Assembly: GCA_050245975.1 (NCBI GenBank)
Contig: JBFWWW010000118.1
Coordinates: 1 to 12,408, forward strand
From: JBFWWW01 sp050245975
GTDB lineage: Bacteria; Pseudomonadota; Alphaproteobacteria; Rhizobiales; Hyphomicrobiaceae
Direction: 5' to 3'
Length of the DNA: 12,408 nt
The translations under genes were made by a program, and so were the position numbers. Under the pieces are notes generated by a model. That model made no database searches. It had not been told where the DNA came from and was given only the letters and a program-made list of their open reading frames with translations. Of the stretch, positions 1 through 7,259 are shown piece by piece. Every line of letters starts with the position of its first letter. The first letter of the stretch is position 1.

Positions 1-2
1 TG

Positions 3-731
3 CTGGGACCCCTCGAAAATCCCACCTACCGGGAATATGCCGGCAATATCCATGACAGCGGCCGCCACCTGCTGCAGCTCATCAACGAGATCCTCGACCT
101 GTCGCGCATCGAGGCCGGGCGCTACGAACTGCACGAGGAGCCGGTGCGCCTCGTCGAGATCGTGGAGGACTGCTACCGCCTGCTGAAGCTCAGGGCGGAG
201 AACAAGGGACTGCAGTTCGCGCAGGATTTCGGCGCCACGCTGCCGCAGCTGTGGGCCGACGAGCGTGCGCTGCGCCAGATCTGCCTCAACCTGATGTCCA
301 ACGCGCTGAAATTCACGCCGCGCGGCGGCCGCATCACGCTCACCGTCGGCATAAACCCGGACGGCGGGCAGACGTTCAGCGTGCGCGACACAGGCCCCGG
401 CATCCCGAAGGAGGAAATTCCGCGCGTCATGCAGGCCTTCGGCCAGGGCTCGCTGGCGCACCAGACGGCGGAAGGCGGAACCGGTCTCGGCCTGCCCATC
501 GTGCAGAACCTCGTCCGGTTGCATGGCGGAACATTCGAGCTCAGGTCCGAGCTGCGCAAGGGAACCGAAGCCGTGGTCGTATTCCCCGCGCAACGCGTCC
601 TCACGACGCTGCCACCGTTGCAGCCGCTGGGTCAGGAGCGCCACCGGCAGCCGCAGCCGCCCACACGCCCGTCGCGTGGCGGCCGCGCGGGCCGGAACGG
701 GGCCAAGGCCGCGGGCGCCGGCGCCCACTGA
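3..731 (+). CDS. Sensor histidine kinase, C-terminal part (5' end outside window)
   Basis: This is the end of a histidine kinase that autophosphorylates and passes phosphate to a response regulator. The reading frame is open from the window edge. Residues before about base 120 (ending LLQLINEILDLSRIEAGR) match the second helix of a HisKA dimerisation domain, so the H-box histidine and any sensor or membrane part lie upstream. The HATPase_c domain is complete: an N-box (LNLMSNALKFTP, Asn at 300-302), a G1 box (DTGPGIP from 387), an F-box (FGQGS) and a G2 box (GGTGLGLPI from 474). The pattern resembles PleC/DivJ-type alphaproteobacterial kinases, but the sensor part is missing, so no specific role can be given. 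After the domain (about base 600) comes a roughly 40-residue Pro/Arg/Gly/Ala-rich tail of unknown use. No receiver domain is fused at the end. Confidence 0.93.
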   Translation: MGPLENPTYREYAGNIHDSGRHLLQLINEILDLSRIEAGRYELHEEPVRLVEIVEDCYRLLKLRAENKGLQFAQDFGATLPQLWADERALRQICLNLMSNALKFTPRGGRITLTVGINPDGGQTFSVRDTGPGIPKEEIPRVMQAFGQGSLAHQTAEGGTGLGLPIVQNLVRLHGGTFELRSELRKGTEAVVVFPAQRVLTTLPPLQPLGQERHRQPQPPTRPSRGGRAGRNGAKAAGAGAH

Positions 732-802
732 CGCCATTGCAAGGCAGGCAGCGACGCCCTAGATACGGGGGCCCCAGACGCTGCGCCGGCGCTGTGGAGA
801 GA

Positions 803-1039
803 ATGCGAGCCGCCGTAAAAAAGCCCATGGAAAGCCCTTGCATCAATATCTGTACGCTGGATGCAAAATCGGGCCTGTGCGTGGGGTGCGGGCGGTCGAT
901 GGATGAGATTGCGGGCTGGCTGACCCTGACGCCGCAGGACCGGCAGCGCATCATGCGCGAGCTGCCGCTCCGATTGGAACGCATGCGCGCCGACCACGGA
1001 GAGGCAACATGGGGGCCTGGATCGCCCTCCTGCTGTTGA
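803..1039 (+). CDS. DUF1289 family small cysteine-rich protein
   Basis: This is a small cytosolic protein of about 78 residues with the DUF1289 signature: SPCINICTLD, then GLCVGCGRSMDEIAGW, then LTPQDRQRIMRELPLRL. The four cysteines (C-x3-C, then C-x2-C) look able to bind a metal, but this is inference; the family has no established function that I know of. Two starts are possible. ATG 803 has a GGAG at 796-799, spaced rather close. ATG 827 has no visible ribosome binding site but begins right before the conserved SPC block. The upstream open frame (back to 251) lies inside the kinase gene and is not coding. The 3' end overlaps the next gene by 31 bases (1009-1039) in another frame, suggesting coupled translation with the aspartic protease. 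Confidence 0.8.
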   Translation: MRAAVKKPMESPCINICTLDAKSGLCVGCGRSMDEIAGWLTLTPQDRQRIMRELPLRLERMRADHGEATWGPGSPSCC

Positions 1040-1716
1040 TCGTCTCTGCCCTTGTCCTGCTGCTGCGGGGCGACACGGGCAGCATAGCGGGATACGACCC
1101 CTCTGACTTCGCCATCGCGATGGCCTGCATCGCGCTTCTCATCTTTCTAGCCTCCTCGGTCGCAGGAAGCTATCGGGGGCGTGCGGGGCGTGCCGTGCGC
1201 GACATCCTCGCCTGGATGATCGTCGCCGTCGGCCTCGTCGGGGGCTACAGCTTCCGCGAGGAGATCACCGCGGCCGCCAACCGGGTTGCCGCCGAGCTGA
1301 TGCCGCCCGGCACCTCGATGCGCACCGACATGCAGACGGAAGGCGAGCACGCCGTCCGCATCCGCCGCCGCTCGGACGGCCACTTCGTGGCCCGCACCGA
1401 GATCAACGGCGTCCAGCTCACCATGCTGGTCGATACCGGCGCCTCGACGGTGGTGCTCAAACCGCAGGACGCCCAGCGGCTGGGCATCGACACCAAGACC
1501 CTGAAGTACACCGTGCCGGTCCAGACGGCGAACGGCACGGCCTATGCCGCCCACGTGCGCCTGCGCACCATGGCGGTGGGCCCGATCGCCGTCGGCGGGG
1601 TCGAGGCTCTGGTCGCCAAGCCAGGAACTCTTAAGGATAGCTTGCTCGGTATGAGTTTCTTAAGCCGGCTGCGCTCTTATGAGTTCTCGGGCGAGTTCCT
1701 GACGCTGCGCAGCTAG
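1009..1716 (+). CDS. Membrane-anchored retropepsin-like aspartic protease (TIGR02281 / clan AA)
   Basis: A 235-residue protein with three hydrophobic segments (about 4-19, 33-53 and 66-82) followed by a retropepsin-like domain (about 115-235). The catalytic motif VDTGAS has its Asp at residue 142. Downstream are the ANGT segment and the family's GMSFLSRL block near the C-terminus. With one catalytic Asp motif it should need to dimerise, as retropepsins do. The topology matches the rickettsial enzyme APRc, a membrane-embedded retropepsin-like protease; the substrate here is unknown. The start at ATG 1009 has a good ribosome binding site (GGAGAGG, 1000-1006). The gene overlaps the DUF1289 gene and is followed after 74 bases by a paralogue, so all three are probably co-transcribed. 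A soluble exported domain is expected from topology, not shown. Confidence 0.9.
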   Translation: MGAWIALLLLIVSALVLLLRGDTGSIAGYDPSDFAIAMACIALLIFLASSVAGSYRGRAGRAVRDILAWMIVAVGLVGGYSFREEITAAANRVAAELMPPGTSMRTDMQTEGEHAVRIRRRSDGHFVARTEINGVQLTMLVDTGASTVVLKPQDAQRLGIDTKTLKYTVPVQTANGTAYAAHVRLRTMAVGPIAVGGVEALVAKPGTLKDSLLGMSFLSRLRSYEFSGEFLTLRS

Positions 1717-1790
1717 GCGGGTTGCGCCTTACCCGGTGCAGCGGTCGGGCGTGGTTGGTCAGTTTGCGGTCGGGTCGCGGTCGAGTCGTC

Positions 1791-2366
1791 ATGGCGCTGT
1801 CACCGAGCACACGGCGTGTGCTGAGCGAAGCCGGGAGCTGGGCGCTGCTGGCCGGCGCCGCGACCGCCTGCATCCTCTTCTTCGATGATATCAAGCAGGT
1901 GGCCGGCCACCTGCTCGGCGCGCCGCCCGCACAGACGGCCTTTGCCGCCACGCCTGCGAGGACACGCGGCAGCGACGGCGAGCCGCGCTCCAGCAACGCC
2001 CGCGTCGAGATCCGGGCCGGCGAGAACGGCCACTTCTTCGCCGCCGCAGAGGTCAACGGGCGCCCCCTCAACGTGATGGTGGATTCCGGGGCCTCCATCG
2101 TCGCCATGACCTACGACGACGCGCGCCGCGCGGGAGTGTCCGTGCGCGACAGCGATTTCACTCAGGCCGTCCGGACCGCCAACGGCATCGCCCGCGTCGC
2201 CCCGGTCGTTCTCGACCGCGTCAGCATCGGCGACGTCACGGTGCGCAATGTGCCGGCTGCGGTCGCGGAGGACGGCAAGCTGCACATGACGCTGCTCGGC
2301 ATGTCCTTCCTGTCGCGGCTGCAGCGGGTTGACATGCGCCCCGGCGTGCTGCTTCTCCAGGAGTGA
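1791..2366 (+). CDS. Second retropepsin-like aspartic protease, single membrane anchor (paralogue of the preceding gene)
   Basis: A 191-residue protein with one predicted N-terminal membrane segment (about 15-31), a Pro/Ala/Arg-rich linker, and a retropepsin-like domain (about 71-191). The catalytic motif is VDSGAS with Asp98; D-S-G is an accepted variant of D-T-G. TANG and the LLGMSFLSRL block align with the upstream protease, so the two are tandem paralogues, this one with two fewer membrane segments. The frame is open from a TTG at 1722, but ATG 1791 gives a normal signal-anchor start and is preferred. No strong ribosome binding site is visible, so translation may depend on the upstream gene. 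Activity and partner are not shown; homodimer or heterodimer with its neighbour are both possible because each subunit supplies one catalytic Asp. Confidence 0.85.
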   Translation: MALSPSTRRVLSEAGSWALLAGAATACILFFDDIKQVAGHLLGAPPAQTAFAATPARTRGSDGEPRSSNARVEIRAGENGHFFAAAEVNGRPLNVMVDSGASIVAMTYDDARRAGVSVRDSDFTQAVRTANGIARVAPVVLDRVSIGDVTVRNVPAAVAEDGKLHMTLLGMSFLSRLQRVDMRPGVLLLQE

Positions 2367-2469
2367 CAGGGCCACCGGCCCGCCATGTTTTGACGCCATC
2401 TCCAGCCGGCCCGCGGCCATTGCATCGTTCCGCGAGGCTCGCCACCGCTGCACGTCCAAGGATCGCCCG

Positions 2470-3981
2470 ATGTCCGCCCCGATGTTTCCCCGGCCCCGCG
2501 CCGACCTGAAGCCGAACACGGCCGACTTCGAGCGCCTCCCGCTCGTCAAGCCGACAGGGTTTCGCGAATACGATGCCCGCTGGCTTTTTCCGGGCGACAT
2601 CAACCTGATGGGCCTCAATGCCATCGGGCTCGGGCTGGCGACGCTGTGCGGCCAGCGCGGCGTGGCGAAGCGGTTCGTCGTCGGCCACGATTTCCGCTGG
2701 TATTCGGCCTCGGTGAAACAGGCGCTCATCACCGGCCTGCTCGCCGGCGGCGCGGAGGTGCACGACATCGGTCTCGCGCTGTCGCCGATGGCCTACTTCG
2801 CCCAGTTCGCGCTCGATGTCCCCTGCGTGGCGATGGTGACGGCGAGCCACAACGACAACGGCTGGACCGGCATCAAGATGGGCATGGCCCGCCCCCTCAC
2901 CTTCGGGCCGGACGAAATGACGGCGCTGAAGGAGATCGTGCTGGCCGGCGCCTTCGACATGCCGGGCGGCGGCCGCTACATCGCCGTGCCGGATATTCCC
3001 GAACGCTACATGCAGGACCTTGCCAACCGGCCGAAGCTGAAGCGCCGCCTCAAGGTGGTGGCTGCCTGCGGCAACGGCACGGCGGGCGCCTTCGCGCCGC
3101 ACGTGCTCGAGGCCATCGGCTGCGAGGTCGTGCCGCTCGACTGCGAGCTCGATCACAGCTTCCCGCGCTACAATCCCAATCCAGAAGACATGAAGATGCT
3201 GCACGCCATGGCGGATGCCGTGCGTGCGCACAAGGCCGACGTCGGACTGGGCTTCGACGGCGACGGCGACCGCTGCGGCGTCGTCGACAACGAAGGCCAC
3301 GAGATTTTCGCCGACAAGATCGGCGTCATGCTCGCGCGCGACATCTCGAGCCGGTTCAAGGATGCCGTGTTCGTCGCGGACGTGAAGTCGACCGGCCTGT
3401 TCCTGACCGACCCCGTTCTGAAGGCGAACGGCGCGCGCGCGCTCTACTGGAAGACCGGCCACTCCTACATGAAGCGCTACACCCACGAGCAGAAGGCGCT
3501 CGTCGGCTTCGAGAAATCCGGCCACTTCTTCTTCCAGCCGCCGCTCGGACGCGGCTACGACGACGGGCTCGTCGCGGCCATCGCGGTGTGCGAGATGCTC
3601 GACCGCAACCCCGGCAAGACGATGGTCGACCTCAAGAACGACCTGCCGCGGACGTGGGGGTCGCCCACCATGTCGCCGCACTGCGCGGACGAGAAGAAGT
3701 ACGGCATCGTCGATGCCGTCACGGCCGAGTATCAGGCGCTGGCGAAAGCGGGCGCGACCATCGCCGGCCAGAAGGTGCGCGATCTCGTCACCGTCAACGG
3801 CGTGCGCGTCGTTCTGGAGGACGGGACCTGGGGCCTGCTGCGCGCCTCCTCCAACAAGCCGGAGCTCGTCGTCGTCGTGGAGAGCCCGGTGTCGGAAGCC
3901 AACATGCGCGCCATCTTCGCCGACATCGACGGCCGCCTGTCGAAGCATCCGGAAGTCGGCGCGTACAATCAGAAGATCTGA
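2470..3981 (+). CDS. Phosphomannomutase/phosphoglucomutase
   Basis: A 503-residue alpha-D-phosphohexomutase, cytosolic, interconverting hexose 6-phosphate and hexose 1-phosphate (mannose and/or glucose) to feed nucleotide-sugar and polysaccharide synthesis. All four active-site loops are present: the phosphoserine loop TASHNDNG (Ser126), the metal-binding loop DGDGDR (263-268), the sugar-specificity loop EKSGH (348-352) and the phosphate-binding loop RASSNKP (458-464). It is somewhat longer than the approximately 460-residue AlgC/ManB type, with extra residues at the N-terminus and between domains. The start is set by AAGGA at 2458-2462, seven bases before ATG 2470; the frame stays open further upstream but lacks such a site, and ATG 2482 is an alternative. 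PMM versus PGM preference cannot be decided from sequence. It lies 103 bases after the protease pair and may be separately transcribed. Confidence 0.95.
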   Translation: MSAPMFPRPRADLKPNTADFERLPLVKPTGFREYDARWLFPGDINLMGLNAIGLGLATLCGQRGVAKRFVVGHDFRWYSASVKQALITGLLAGGAEVHDIGLALSPMAYFAQFALDVPCVAMVTASHNDNGWTGIKMGMARPLTFGPDEMTALKEIVLAGAFDMPGGGRYIAVPDIPERYMQDLANRPKLKRRLKVVAACGNGTAGAFAPHVLEAIGCEVVPLDCELDHSFPRYNPNPEDMKMLHAMADAVRAHKADVGLGFDGDGDRCGVVDNEGHEIFADKIGVMLARDISSRFKDAVFVADVKSTGLFLTDPVLKANGARALYWKTGHSYMKRYTHEQKALVGFEKSGHFFFQPPLGRGYDDGLVAAIAVCEMLDRNPGKTMVDLKNDLPRTWGSPTMSPHCADEKKYGIVDAVTAEYQALAKAGATIAGQKVRDLVTVNGVRVVLEDGTWGLLRASSNKPELVVVVESPVSEANMRAIFADIDGRLSKHPEVGAYNQKI

Positions 3982-4096
3982 CGGGTCCGAGCTCTCCTGT
4001 ACCCGCGCCCCGCGATTAACTATTGGCCGCGCGCGCCGTTTACCATGCGCGCCGACGCGCGGTAGCGTGCGGAATTGGACGCATTTGGGGGCATTC

Positions 4097-4423
4097 ATGC
4101 GTGCGTTGCTGCCGGCTGCAGCCTTTCTCGCTTTCCTGACCACCACCGCCATCGCCCAGACCGCAACCTGTCTTCACGACGGCCGCGCCTACAGTCCCGG
4201 CGCGACCACGTGCATGATGCGCGCGCAGAAGGCGCGGCTCATGCTGTGCCAGTCGGGCGGCGGCTGGGACGAGATGAAGGACGGCAATTCATCCGCCGAG
4301 TGCGCGCTGGCCTGCGCCTATGGCGGCGGCGACTATGCCGACGGCGCGCAGGTGCTCGTGGCGCCGCGCACGGTCGGCGCGCCGGCCGTGATCAACACCT
4401 GCCACAACGGGTCGTGGCGCTGA
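4097..4423 (+). CDS. Small secreted six-cysteine protein, function unknown
   Basis: A 108-residue protein with a clear signal peptide (MRALLPAAAFLAFLTTTAIA, cleavage expected before Gln21). The mature part carries six cysteines (25, 39, 51, 69, 73, 102), an even number that could form three disulfides in the periplasm. The block CLHDGRAYSPGA is reminiscent of short secreted DUF1496-type modules, and C-x2-G-G-W / C-x2-G-S-W occurs twice (from Cys51 and Cys102), but I cannot assign a family firmly. The start at ATG 4097 follows a GGGGG run. The longer frame upstream (from 3713) overlaps the mutase gene and is not coding. It converges on the thioredoxin-like gene with a gap of only 16 bases. Whether that thiol protein acts on it is speculation. 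Confidence 0.8.
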   Translation: MRALLPAAAFLAFLTTTAIAQTATCLHDGRAYSPGATTCMMRAQKARLMLCQSGGGWDEMKDGNSSAECALACAYGGGDYADGAQVLVAPRTVGAPAVINTCHNGSWR

Positions 4424-4439
4424 AAAACGGCGCCGGCTC

Positions 4440-5123
4440 CTAGTCGAGCGAGGATTTGGCCGCCGGCGTCTTGGCCAGCGCCTCGCGCTCGGCAACGCGC
4501 GCGATGTGGAAGCGCTGGAAGTTGCGGTCCTGCTCGTAGACCTTGTGCCTGATCCAGACGAACATGTCGTAGAAGGTCCCAGGACCAATGCCGAGCTGCA
4601 TGCGCGCGGCTTCCAGCGGCGGTCCCCACTGCCCCGGCATGGCGTCAAGGTTGTCCTTCAGGAAGACGATGGTCGGCGTGAACATCACGCCCCAGCGCTC
4701 GGCCAGCTTCTTCTCCGGCATCTTCGTGCCGTCGAAGTCCGTCACCTCGCGCGCGCCCCACAGGTCGAGCTGCACGATGCGGAAATTCGTGCGCACGTAG
4801 TCGTTGATGTACTTCAGCGCCAGCACCTCGGTGTGCATCTTGGTGCAGTAGATGCAGCCGCGCTGCTCGAAGATGACCGCAAACCGTTGACCCTGGCTGC
4901 GCGCCTCGGCCGCGTCCTCCCTGAGATCGAGGAACGAGTCCTGGAACCAGGACTGATGGTAGAGCCCGTCGTCGCCCTTGATCGGCACCACCTTCGGTTC
5001 CTCGACACCGGCCGGGGGCGGCAGCGCGCCGGGGTCGGCGGCGAAGGCACCGCCTGCAGGGACAAGCGCCGCGATCCCGACAACGAGGGCAAAGAGACCG
5101 GCAAATGACTTGCGGGGCATCAT
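4440..5123 (-). CDS. Periplasmic thioredoxin-like protein, SoxW-type
   Basis: A 227-residue protein with a signal peptide (hydrophobic 8-21, AGGAFA then cleavage near Ala29) and a thioredoxin-like fold. The active site is C90-I-Y-C93 in QRGCIYCTKMH, and the cis-proline appears in MFTPTIVF. The extended segment after the active site (ALKYINDYVRTNFRI) and overall length match the SoxW / thioredoxin_2 group of exported thioredoxins, which in sulfur oxidisers reduce periplasmic partners. No soxXYZABCD genes are in the window, so the name is by similarity only. ATG 5123 is preferred; GTG 5129 and ATG 5120 are in frame and no clear ribosome binding site separates them. It lies 67 bases downstream of the TauE/SafE gene on the same strand and is probably the last gene of that operon. 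Confidence 0.85.
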   Translation of the reverse strand: MMPRKSFAGLFALVVGIAALVPAGGAFAADPGALPPPAGVEEPKVVPIKGDDGLYHQSWFQDSFLDLREDAAEARSQGQRFAVIFEQRGCIYCTKMHTEVLALKYINDYVRTNFRIVQLDLWGAREVTDFDGTKMPEKKLAERWGVMFTPTIVFLKDNLDAMPGQWGPPLEAARMQLGIGPGTFYDMFVWIRHKVYEQDRNFQRFHIARVAEREALAKTPAAKSSLD

Positions 5124-5190
5124 AGGCACCGATCCGGGTTGTTTCGATTGGCGCCAATCTACGACGCCCGCATGCGCCGCGCGAGCGGGG

Positions 5191-6021
5191 CTACATCACA
5201 AGACTGAGAAGCATGCGTCCGCCGACGATGGCCAGAAGGCCGGCAAAGAGGACTTCCAGCATCCGCCTCGGCATGACGTGGGACAGCGCCACGCCGAACG
5301 GCGCCGCGAACACGCTGGAGGGCACGAGAAGCGCGAAGCCGAGCAGGTTGACGTAGCCGATGGAAAAGGGCGCCAGGTCGGTGGCATGCCAGACGGCCCA
5401 GATGAACCCCAGCGCGCCGGGGATCGCGACCAGGGGTGCGACGCCGGTCGAGGTTCCCACCGCCTTCTGGATGGGACGGCCGTAAAGCGTCAGCATCGTC
5501 GTGATGAAGGCGCCGCCGCCGATGCTGAGCAGCATGGACAGGAGGCCGGTTATCACGCCGTAGGCCTCCACGATCCAGCCCTCCGGCAGGTCGGTGCCAA
5601 GCTGCCAGCTGGCCTTTCCGAGCAGCAGCTTCGTGATCATGAGCGCGGCGAACCCCACCCACATCCAGCGCAACAGAATGCCCGGGGCATAGCGTGCGAC
5701 CACCGCGCCGAGAACGACGCCGACCACGACCGCCGGAGCAAGGCGGCGCAGGGCCTGCTCGTCCACGCCCCCGCGCGCGCGATGCGCCATGAAGGCCCGC
5801 AACGTGGTCGGGATCATCACCGCCAGTGCCGTGCCGACCGCCAGATGCATGCGGTGCGTCTCGGGGACGCCCAGCGTACCGAAGAACTCATAGAGCACCG
5901 GGGCGACGATGCCGCCGCCGCCGATGCCGAACAGTCCGGCGAGAAAACCCATGGCGAGACCGGCCACGATAAGCGCGACGACGATCCAGGTCAGCGTCGA
6001 ACCGGATAGGCCGAGATCCAT
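5191..6021 (-). CDS. TauE/SafE family membrane permease (sulfite/sulfonate-type exporter)
   Basis: A 276-residue inner-membrane protein with about eight hydrophobic helices and the two internal repeats typical of TauE/SafE (DUF81). Each repeat has its glycine motif: FGIGGGG at 31-37 and SIGGG at 166-170, the second followed by the family's VGTSTG block (188-193). The family moves anions, with sulfite, sulfoacetate or other sulfur compounds the best studied; the substrate here is not fixed by sequence. ATG 6021 has a GGGGGA run just upstream. Only 21 bases separate it from the end of dusA, and the thioredoxin-like gene follows. Pairing with an exported thiol protein makes a sulfur-related substrate more likely, as inference. 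Confidence 0.9.
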   Translation of the reverse strand: MDLGLSGSTLTWIVVALIVAGLAMGFLAGLFGIGGGGIVAPVLYEFFGTLGVPETHRMHLAVGTALAVMIPTTLRAFMAHRARGGVDEQALRRLAPAVVVGVVLGAVVARYAPGILLRWMWVGFAALMITKLLLGKASWQLGTDLPEGWIVEAYGVITGLLSMLLSIGGGAFITTMLTLYGRPIQKAVGTSTGVAPLVAIPGALGFIWAVWHATDLAPFSIGYVNLLGFALLVPSSVFAAPFGVALSHVMPRRMLEVLFAGLLAIVGGRMLLSLVM

Positions 6022-6042
6022 GTATCCCCCGCCCCGGCCGCT

Positions 6043-7038
6043 CTAAGCCGCTTCGGCGGCGGGCGGCGACGCGCCTTCCGCGATCGCGCACGCCGCGGCG
6101 AGAACATCGAGGCCCGCGCCGGGCCCGGTGCCGTGCTCGCTCAAATGGCGGCGGAAGGCGCGGGCCCGCGGCCGGCCGTGGTAGAGACCCAGCACATGGC
6201 GGGTGACAGTGTTGAGACGCCCACCCCGGGCGAGATGGCGCTCGATATAGGGCTGCAGGCGGGCCAGCACGTCGGCGCGCGACGGACCGGCGGCCGTGCC
6301 GAAGACGCGCCGATCCACGTCGGCCAGCAGATAGGGCGTCTGATAGGCTGCGCGTCCCACCATCACGCCGTCGACGTGCGCGAGGTGACGCTCGGCCTCC
6401 TCCAGGGTTGCGACGCCGCCATTGAGGACGATCTCGAGCTCGGGCCGCGCCGCCTTGAGCGCATAGACGCGCTGGTGGTCCAGCGGCGGCACCTCGCGGT
6501 TCTGCTTCGGGCTCAGCCCCTGCAGCCAGGCCTTGCGCGCATGCACGATGAAGGTGCGGCAGCCGGCTCCGGCAACGGCAGCGACGAAGCGGTCGAGATC
6601 GGCGACGCTGTCCTGGTCATCGACGCCGATGCGGCATTTGACGGTGACCGGGACGGAGACACGGCGCGCCATCGCCATCACGCAGTGGGCGACAAGGTCG
6701 GGCTCGCGCATCAGGCAGGCGCCGAAGCGGCCATCCTGCACGCGGTCCGACGGGCAACCGACGTTGAGGTTGATCTCGCGATAGCCGAAGGCCTCGCCCA
6801 CCGCCGCCGCCTCGGCCAGCGCATCCGGATCGGCACCGCCAAGCTGCAACGCCACCGGCTGCTCGGCCGGATCGAACCCGAGCAGCCGCTCGCGCTCGCC
6901 ATGGAGCACCGCGGCGGCCGTCAGCATTTCGGTGTAGAGCAGGCTCTCCCGCGTCAGCAGGCGATGGAAGAACCGGCAGTGCCGGTCGGTCCAGTCCATC
7001 ATGGGCGCGACGCAGAATCGGTGCTGCTGAACTTGCAT
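6043..7038 (-). CDS. dusA: tRNA-dihydrouridine(20/20a) synthase DusA
   Basis: A 331-residue FMN-dependent enzyme that reduces uridine to dihydrouridine in the tRNA D-loop. The N-terminus FCVAPMMDWTDRHCRFF is the family flavin-binding start. NLNVGCPSDRV contains the catalytic cysteine (Cys95). VKCRIGVDD, HARKAWLQGLSPKQNR and NGGV / VMVGRAAY follow in the normal order; the KAWLQGLSPK stretch is characteristic of the DusA subgroup. ATG 7038 is chosen because the conserved domain begins eight residues later; the frame is open another 17 codons upstream (to 7089) but those residues look unrelated. It is first in a minus-strand run with the TauE/SafE and thioredoxin-like genes. A tRNA-modification gene leading such an operon is probably incidental. 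Confidence 0.95.
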   Translation of the reverse strand: MQVQQHRFCVAPMMDWTDRHCRFFHRLLTRESLLYTEMLTAAAVLHGERERLLGFDPAEQPVALQLGGADPDALAEAAAVGEAFGYREINLNVGCPSDRVQDGRFGACLMREPDLVAHCVMAMARRVSVPVTVKCRIGVDDQDSVADLDRFVAAVAGAGCRTFIVHARKAWLQGLSPKQNREVPPLDHQRVYALKAARPELEIVLNGGVATLEEAERHLAHVDGVMVGRAAYQTPYLLADVDRRVFGTAAGPSRADVLARLQPYIERHLARGGRLNTVTRHVLGLYHGRPRARAFRRHLSEHGTGPGAGLDVLAAACAIAEGASPPAAEAA

Positions 7039-7259
7039 GGTTGTTCTTATGATCCGGCGCGCGGCGAACAAAGCGGAAACCGCGCGCATCTATGCACAAA
7101 ACCGCGCGTGTCCGCATCTCTTTTGTCTGCGCCGCGCCGGGGTGTGCCGTTCCGCTCACAGTCTGAGGCGGCCAGGGCTGCCGTTTCGCTCCTGGCCAGC
7201 GGCTGTTCGTCTAAGTGCTGATCAACGCTCCGCCCACGTCACCAGCCCCGACAAGATTG
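7039..7259. other. Intergenic region between the regulator gene and dusA
   Basis: 221 bases upstream of dusA and downstream of the CadC-like gene, both minus strand. It should contain the dusA promoter, but no convincing -35/-10 pair is seen. A 7-bp inverted repeat (GGCCAGG 7170-7176, CCTGGCC 7191-7197, 14-base loop) is the only structure noted; without a T-run it is a weak terminator candidate for the regulator gene. Frames through here lack protein features. Confidence 0.5.

Noticed and set aside
1722..1790. TTG-initiated N-terminal extension of the second retropepsin-like gene
   Set aside because: It adds an Arg/Gly/Ser-rich stretch ahead of the membrane anchor and has no ribosome binding site; ATG 1791 gives a normal anchor.
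2646..4019. Open plus-strand frame of 457 codons overlapping the phosphohexomutase
   Set aside because: It is a +1-type shadow with an Arg-dominated composition and no recognisable domain.
2236..4152. Open minus-strand frame of 638 codons opposite the phosphohexomutase
   Set aside because: It is antisense to a gene with all active-site motifs, is rich in His, Arg and Ala without any domain, and arises from the GC-rich codon bias of the real gene.
4416..4434. GGCGC/GCGCC pairing between convergent genes considered as a terminator
   Set aside because: The stem is only five pairs, no T-run follows, and such pairings are common by chance at this GC content.
4978..6009. Open plus-strand frame of 343 codons opposite the TauE/SafE gene
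   Set aside because: It is highly polar, rich in His, Arg and Asp, the typical complement of a hydrophobic membrane protein gene.
6133..7221. Open plus-strand frame of 362 codons opposite dusA
   Set aside because: The minus strand carries complete DusA motifs; this frame has none.
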